Assembly (NCBI RefSeq): GCF_041381155.1
Contig: NC_091134.1
Coordinates: 41,623,338 to 41,687,337, forward strand
Length of the DNA: 64,000 nt
From: Argopecten irradians
Taxonomy: Eukaryota; Mollusca; Bivalvia; Pectinida; Pectinidae
Reading direction: 5' to 3'
The notes under the pieces are model-generated. The model was given only the letters and a program-made list of their open reading frames with translations, was not told where the DNA came from and did no database searches. Each line of letters opens with the position of its first letter. Positions within the stretch are counted from its first letter, which is position 1. The position numbers and the translations under genes were made by a program. Below are positions 61,701-64,000 of this stretch, in pieces.

Positions 61701-63808
61701 GCCCAATCATAGTATATTCTAAGCAGTTTTATACGATATAGCATTTAGATTTTTGTTAAGTGATAATTTAATTTTATACAATAGAACAATAACATTGTAT
61801 AATTCAAAACAATCACTTTAATTATACTTTGTGATATGTGTTTTCTATGTATTTCAGCAATGTCTTTCAGTTGAGACGCTATCAGCAACTTTTGAACGTG
61901 GTTTCAAACTTGGATGCATAGACGAGAAAGTAAAAACCATAAGTTATTCATATTTGATTAATGTTACTGTAATTTGTCTATTACTAATGCTGATGTATAT
62001 TGTTTAATTATCATAGCATGCGTTCTAGAATATCTTTATTGAAGAATATATATGAAGCACCTAGCAAATTTTCCAACGGTACATGTACCTGTTTTTCCTA
62101 TAATTTGCGGAACAATGCTAATTACAACATGTATACAAGATAACAAGCAGAAGTACAGTATTTAGGTAATGGATTCGATGTGCTTTATTTAAACTCTTTT
62201 TAAGATCTGCTCAACATTTGGTCAAACTGCTCCAGGAACGTTTGGTAAGCGTCAGGGGTATGAACTTTTTGTTCATGGAGGATGTTGTAATCAAGAATTG
62301 TGTAACAAGCATTCACTACAGTCAACGTCAAACAAACCAGCTACCATACAGCCTTCGACTTCACAGCCCTCCACTACCTCTTTACCGACAACAAAAATGG
62401 CGACAGCTAAGCCACCGACGACTACCAGAACAGTTAGGATGTCGACGACAACAATGCGGCCGACAACTACTAGAATTACATTGTCGACTGCGAAACTTAC
62501 ACAACAGACAGGTAGATCGTTTCATGTTTATTTCCTTGATACCCAACACACATTTCTTTATTTATTTATTTATTCAATAATATAAATCGCCACAAACAAA
62601 CATCCTAATGGTCAATAATACTATTATAACTCAGAACATAAACTTCTTCTTAGTTCAAATTCAAATAAAACGAGACAACATGCTTTGATTATCAAAAATA
62701 CCTGAAATGCTAGACCGCATGGATTGCACAATAAATGTATAATGTTAGTATTTATCACGGTAATATGGTATTAATCATACACTTGTTATCATTTAAAAGT
62801 TTTAAAACTTTACCATATCTGTAACTATTAGGTATATTTAAAGAGCATCTTTAATATATTATGGTATTTGAAAATATACTTTTGAACGTCACATTCCCCA
62901 AGGCCATTTATGGGTTATTACAGTGAAGTTTGACTGGTGTACAGCACCGATGGATATTTGTGTTGTGTTTACTATTTGTGTTAATTTTCTTCTAAATATT
63001 TTGGGTCTTCATTTACTTTTAATCAATCTTTTAATAATTGCACATAATGACACATTTGCCCATAGCATCAAAGACAGGCACTAGTCTCGTAAATATGAAA
63101 ACATCACTAAAACATTCTTGATATTTTTGACTCTGCTAGTTGTATGATCAAGATTTAAAACTAGGGGGAGATAATCTAGTATTAGAGCTCTGCTGAGAAA
63201 ACCCTTTTTAATACTAAAAATTAAATTAAAATTATTTAATTGATTAAACAAAAAGATCCATTGGAGAGGAACAACAATAATGTTAGTCTGATTTTTTTCT
63301 CTGATATTTCTCATTTTAATTATACAACAATCATATACATATATTACTTGTTTCTTGATGATAGCTGCAGCTGTTGTGACAACGCTGTACCCTTGCAAAG
63401 ATTACGACAATTCCGGTTACTGTACACAGTTCGGACCAATTATTTGCAAAACAACCGATCCAGCATCGAAAAAGTTTGCCCTATCTAACTGCGCTTTAAC
63501 CTGTAATGAATGTGACGAGTTTTATGGTAAATATATTAAACGTAATAAACTGTTAAACAGCTTAATTAATTATTCATATTTTTTCAAGATGTATTTCCTT
63601 GATAAAGATAGGGTTAAATAGAAGTGAAAAACATGATACAGCTTGTAAAAGATATTGGGATAATGTACGTTTTTTTTTTAAAATTTTTATTCAGAATGCA
63701 ATTTTTTATTCTGGAAAACACGACTCTCTTGTATAAAAATTCTGAAAAAAATACTTATTTTGTTTTATAGATTACTTAGCCCGAGGAGAAATAACTATTC
63801 AGCCTTAG
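58775..63808 (+). CDS. Gene B: paralogous secreted ShK-like/LU mosaic protein, 10 exons
   Basis: Exons 58775-58796 (tentative), 58980-59129, 59437-59516, 59934-60005, 60505-60985, 61426-61499, 61858-61929, 62205-62511, 63365-63526 and 63771-63808 give 485 codons plus TAG with all phases agreeing. Domain order equals gene A: signal peptide, seven-Cys ShK-like, LU, Ser/Thr-rich linker, seven-Cys ShK-like, LU, Thr-rich stalk, six-Cys ShK, 12-residue tail. LU exon lengths match gene A position by position (80/72 and 74/72 nt). It differs in that the third exon of each LU domain runs on into the following linker, and in the first case into the next seven-Cys domain. Predicted secreted; function unknown. 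Confidence 0.87.
58980..59129 (+). CDS. Gene B exon 2: leader end and seven-Cys domain 1
   Basis: Acceptor CATTACAG|TT, donor TGTC|GTACGT, phases 1 to 1. After VLALAPLSRAQ the pattern is C-x7-C-x10-C-x3-C-x5-C-x3-C-x2-C, ending CPRTCGKC. That ending is the ShK hallmark. Confidence 0.9.
59437..59516 (+). CDS. Gene B exon 3: LU domain 1, first finger
   Basis: Acceptor TTCATAG|CT, donor CAT|GTGAGT, 80 nt, phases 1 to 0. Opens LKCYDCHE and has four Cys. Confidence 0.9.
59934..60005 (+). CDS. Gene B exon 4: LU domain 1, middle
   Basis: Acceptor CGTCACAG|TTT, donor TCT|GTAGGT, 72 nt, phases 0 to 0. FCITTQ and KLGCAL carry the two Cys. Confidence 0.9.
60505..60985 (+). CDS. Gene B exon 5: LU 1 end, Ser/Thr linker and seven-Cys domain 2 in one exon
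   Basis: Acceptor CAATACAG|ATA, donor TGCA|GTAAGT, 481 nt, phases 0 to 1. The LU ending CCTQDLCN is followed by about 85 residues rich in S, T, P, V and A, a basic IRRRSS, then C-x7-C-x10-C-x3-C-x5-C-x3-C-x2-C ending CPRTCRKC. The open frame extends upstream to 60385, but the acceptor and homology place the exon start at 60505. Confidence 0.88.
61040..61215 (+). repeat. Fragment of the 53.7-kb interspersed element in gene B intron 5
   Basis: Shares TTATAGTGCTAT, CATTATACTGACAA, CTGAGCGCTAAG and TATAGACT(A/T)TGGTGTGTCTC with 53850-54020. Confidence 0.7.
61426..61499 (+). CDS. Gene B exon 6: LU domain 2, first finger
   Basis: Acceptor AAATACAG|TT, donor GAG|GTAATA, 74 nt, phases 1 to 0. Encodes SCLDCAH with four Cys. 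Confidence 0.87.
61858..61929 (+). CDS. Gene B exon 7: LU domain 2, middle
   Basis: Acceptor TATTTCAG|CAA, donor AAA|GTAAAA, 72 nt, phases 0 to 0. QCLSVE and KLGCID. Confidence 0.87.
62205..62511 (+). CDS. Gene B exon 8: LU 2 end and Thr-rich stalk
   Basis: Acceptor TTTTTAAG|ATC, donor ACAG|GTAGAT, 307 nt, phases 0 to 1. ICSTFGQ, the LU ending CCNQELCN, then about 65 residues dominated by T, S and P with scattered R and K. Confidence 0.88.
63365..63526 (+). CDS. Gene B exon 9: canonical six-Cys ShK domain
   Basis: Acceptor GATGATAG|CT, donor TATG|GTAAAT, phases 1 to 1. Pattern C-x8-C-x7-C-x14-C-x3-C-x2-C, with CKDYDNSGYC at the start and SNCALTCNEC at the end. It is clearly paralogous to gene A exon 12. 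Confidence 0.92.
63771..63808 (+). CDS. Gene B exon 10: short tail with stop at a donor
   Basis: Acceptor TTTTATAG|AT, then DYLARGEITIQP and TAG at 63806-63808, directly followed by GTAAGA. Any 3' UTR exon lies beyond the window or is unseen. Confidence 0.85.
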
Positions 63809-63904
63809 GTAAGAATCGTGCATTGCGGTCCGAATAGAGAACTATTAATAATATTCATGAAATCAGTCATATTTAACGTTAAATGTTGTTTATTTAACGG
63901 TGAT

Positions 63905-64000
63905 TGGTTGTTTGATTCCATTAACGTCCTATTAACAGCCAGGATCATTTAAAGACGACCTCCCGTGTATGGATGAAGTGCGCGCGTGGTTTCGGAGACT
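63905..64000 (+). repeat. Interspersed repeat fragment running off the window
   Basis: Carries ATTAACGTCCTATTAACAGC and AAGACGACCTCCCGTGTATG, the same family as 39096-39240 and 53690 onward. Truncated by the window edge. Confidence 0.75.

Overview
The window looks like AT-rich nuclear DNA from a metazoan, most probably a bivalve mollusc. The evidence is multi-exon genes with GT-AG introns, a synaptotagmin gene, secreted ShK/Ly6-type genes, and many short repeats. These repeats include tRNA-headed SINEs with the tail motif ATAGGACGTTAAA, foldback hairpins, MITEs, minisatellites and decayed LINE pieces. The bivalve assignment is inferred from the style of the repeats and gene families; no species can be named.

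Layout. 1-8.46 kb is intergenic: two minisatellites (0.5-0.8 and 1.4-2.1 kb), SINE pieces and a MITE. 8.47-24.3 kb holds a plus-strand synaptotagmin gene: a membrane-anchor exon, linker exons, and a C2A and a C2B domain. Four CRE-type octamers lie in a repeated block just before its first coding exon. Its last intron (6.6 kb) contains a 3.3-kb foldback-like element bounded by a 6-bp target duplication. 24.3-37.8 kb has no confident gene. It holds a 3.2-kb array of three ~1.1-kb units, a 215-bp duplication, a 30-C tract, hairpin elements and two very tentative orphan exons.

37.8-48.65 kb and 58.8-63.8 kb hold two paralogous secreted-protein genes, here called A and B. The splice phases of gene A agree across all 13 exons and give about 425 residues. 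Gene B gives about 485 residues in 10 exons if a tentative signal-peptide exon is accepted. Both read: signal peptide, seven-Cys ShK-like domain, ten-Cys LU (Ly6/uPAR) domain, second seven-Cys domain, second LU domain, Thr/Ser-rich mucin-like stalk, canonical six-Cys ShK domain, short tail ending in a TAG that abuts a splice donor. The DNA between them (49-58.7 kb) holds LINE remnants on the minus strand and three ~1.5-1.9-kb direct repeats.

How the genes relate: the synaptotagmin is a vesicle or plasma-membrane trafficking protein and has no evident functional link to the ShK/LU pair. The pair is the most novel content. It is a modular extracellular Cys-rich mosaic that grew first by duplicating an ShK-like+LU cassette and then by duplicating the whole gene. 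Function (immune, shell or mucus matrix, channel or receptor ligand) cannot be read from the sequence.
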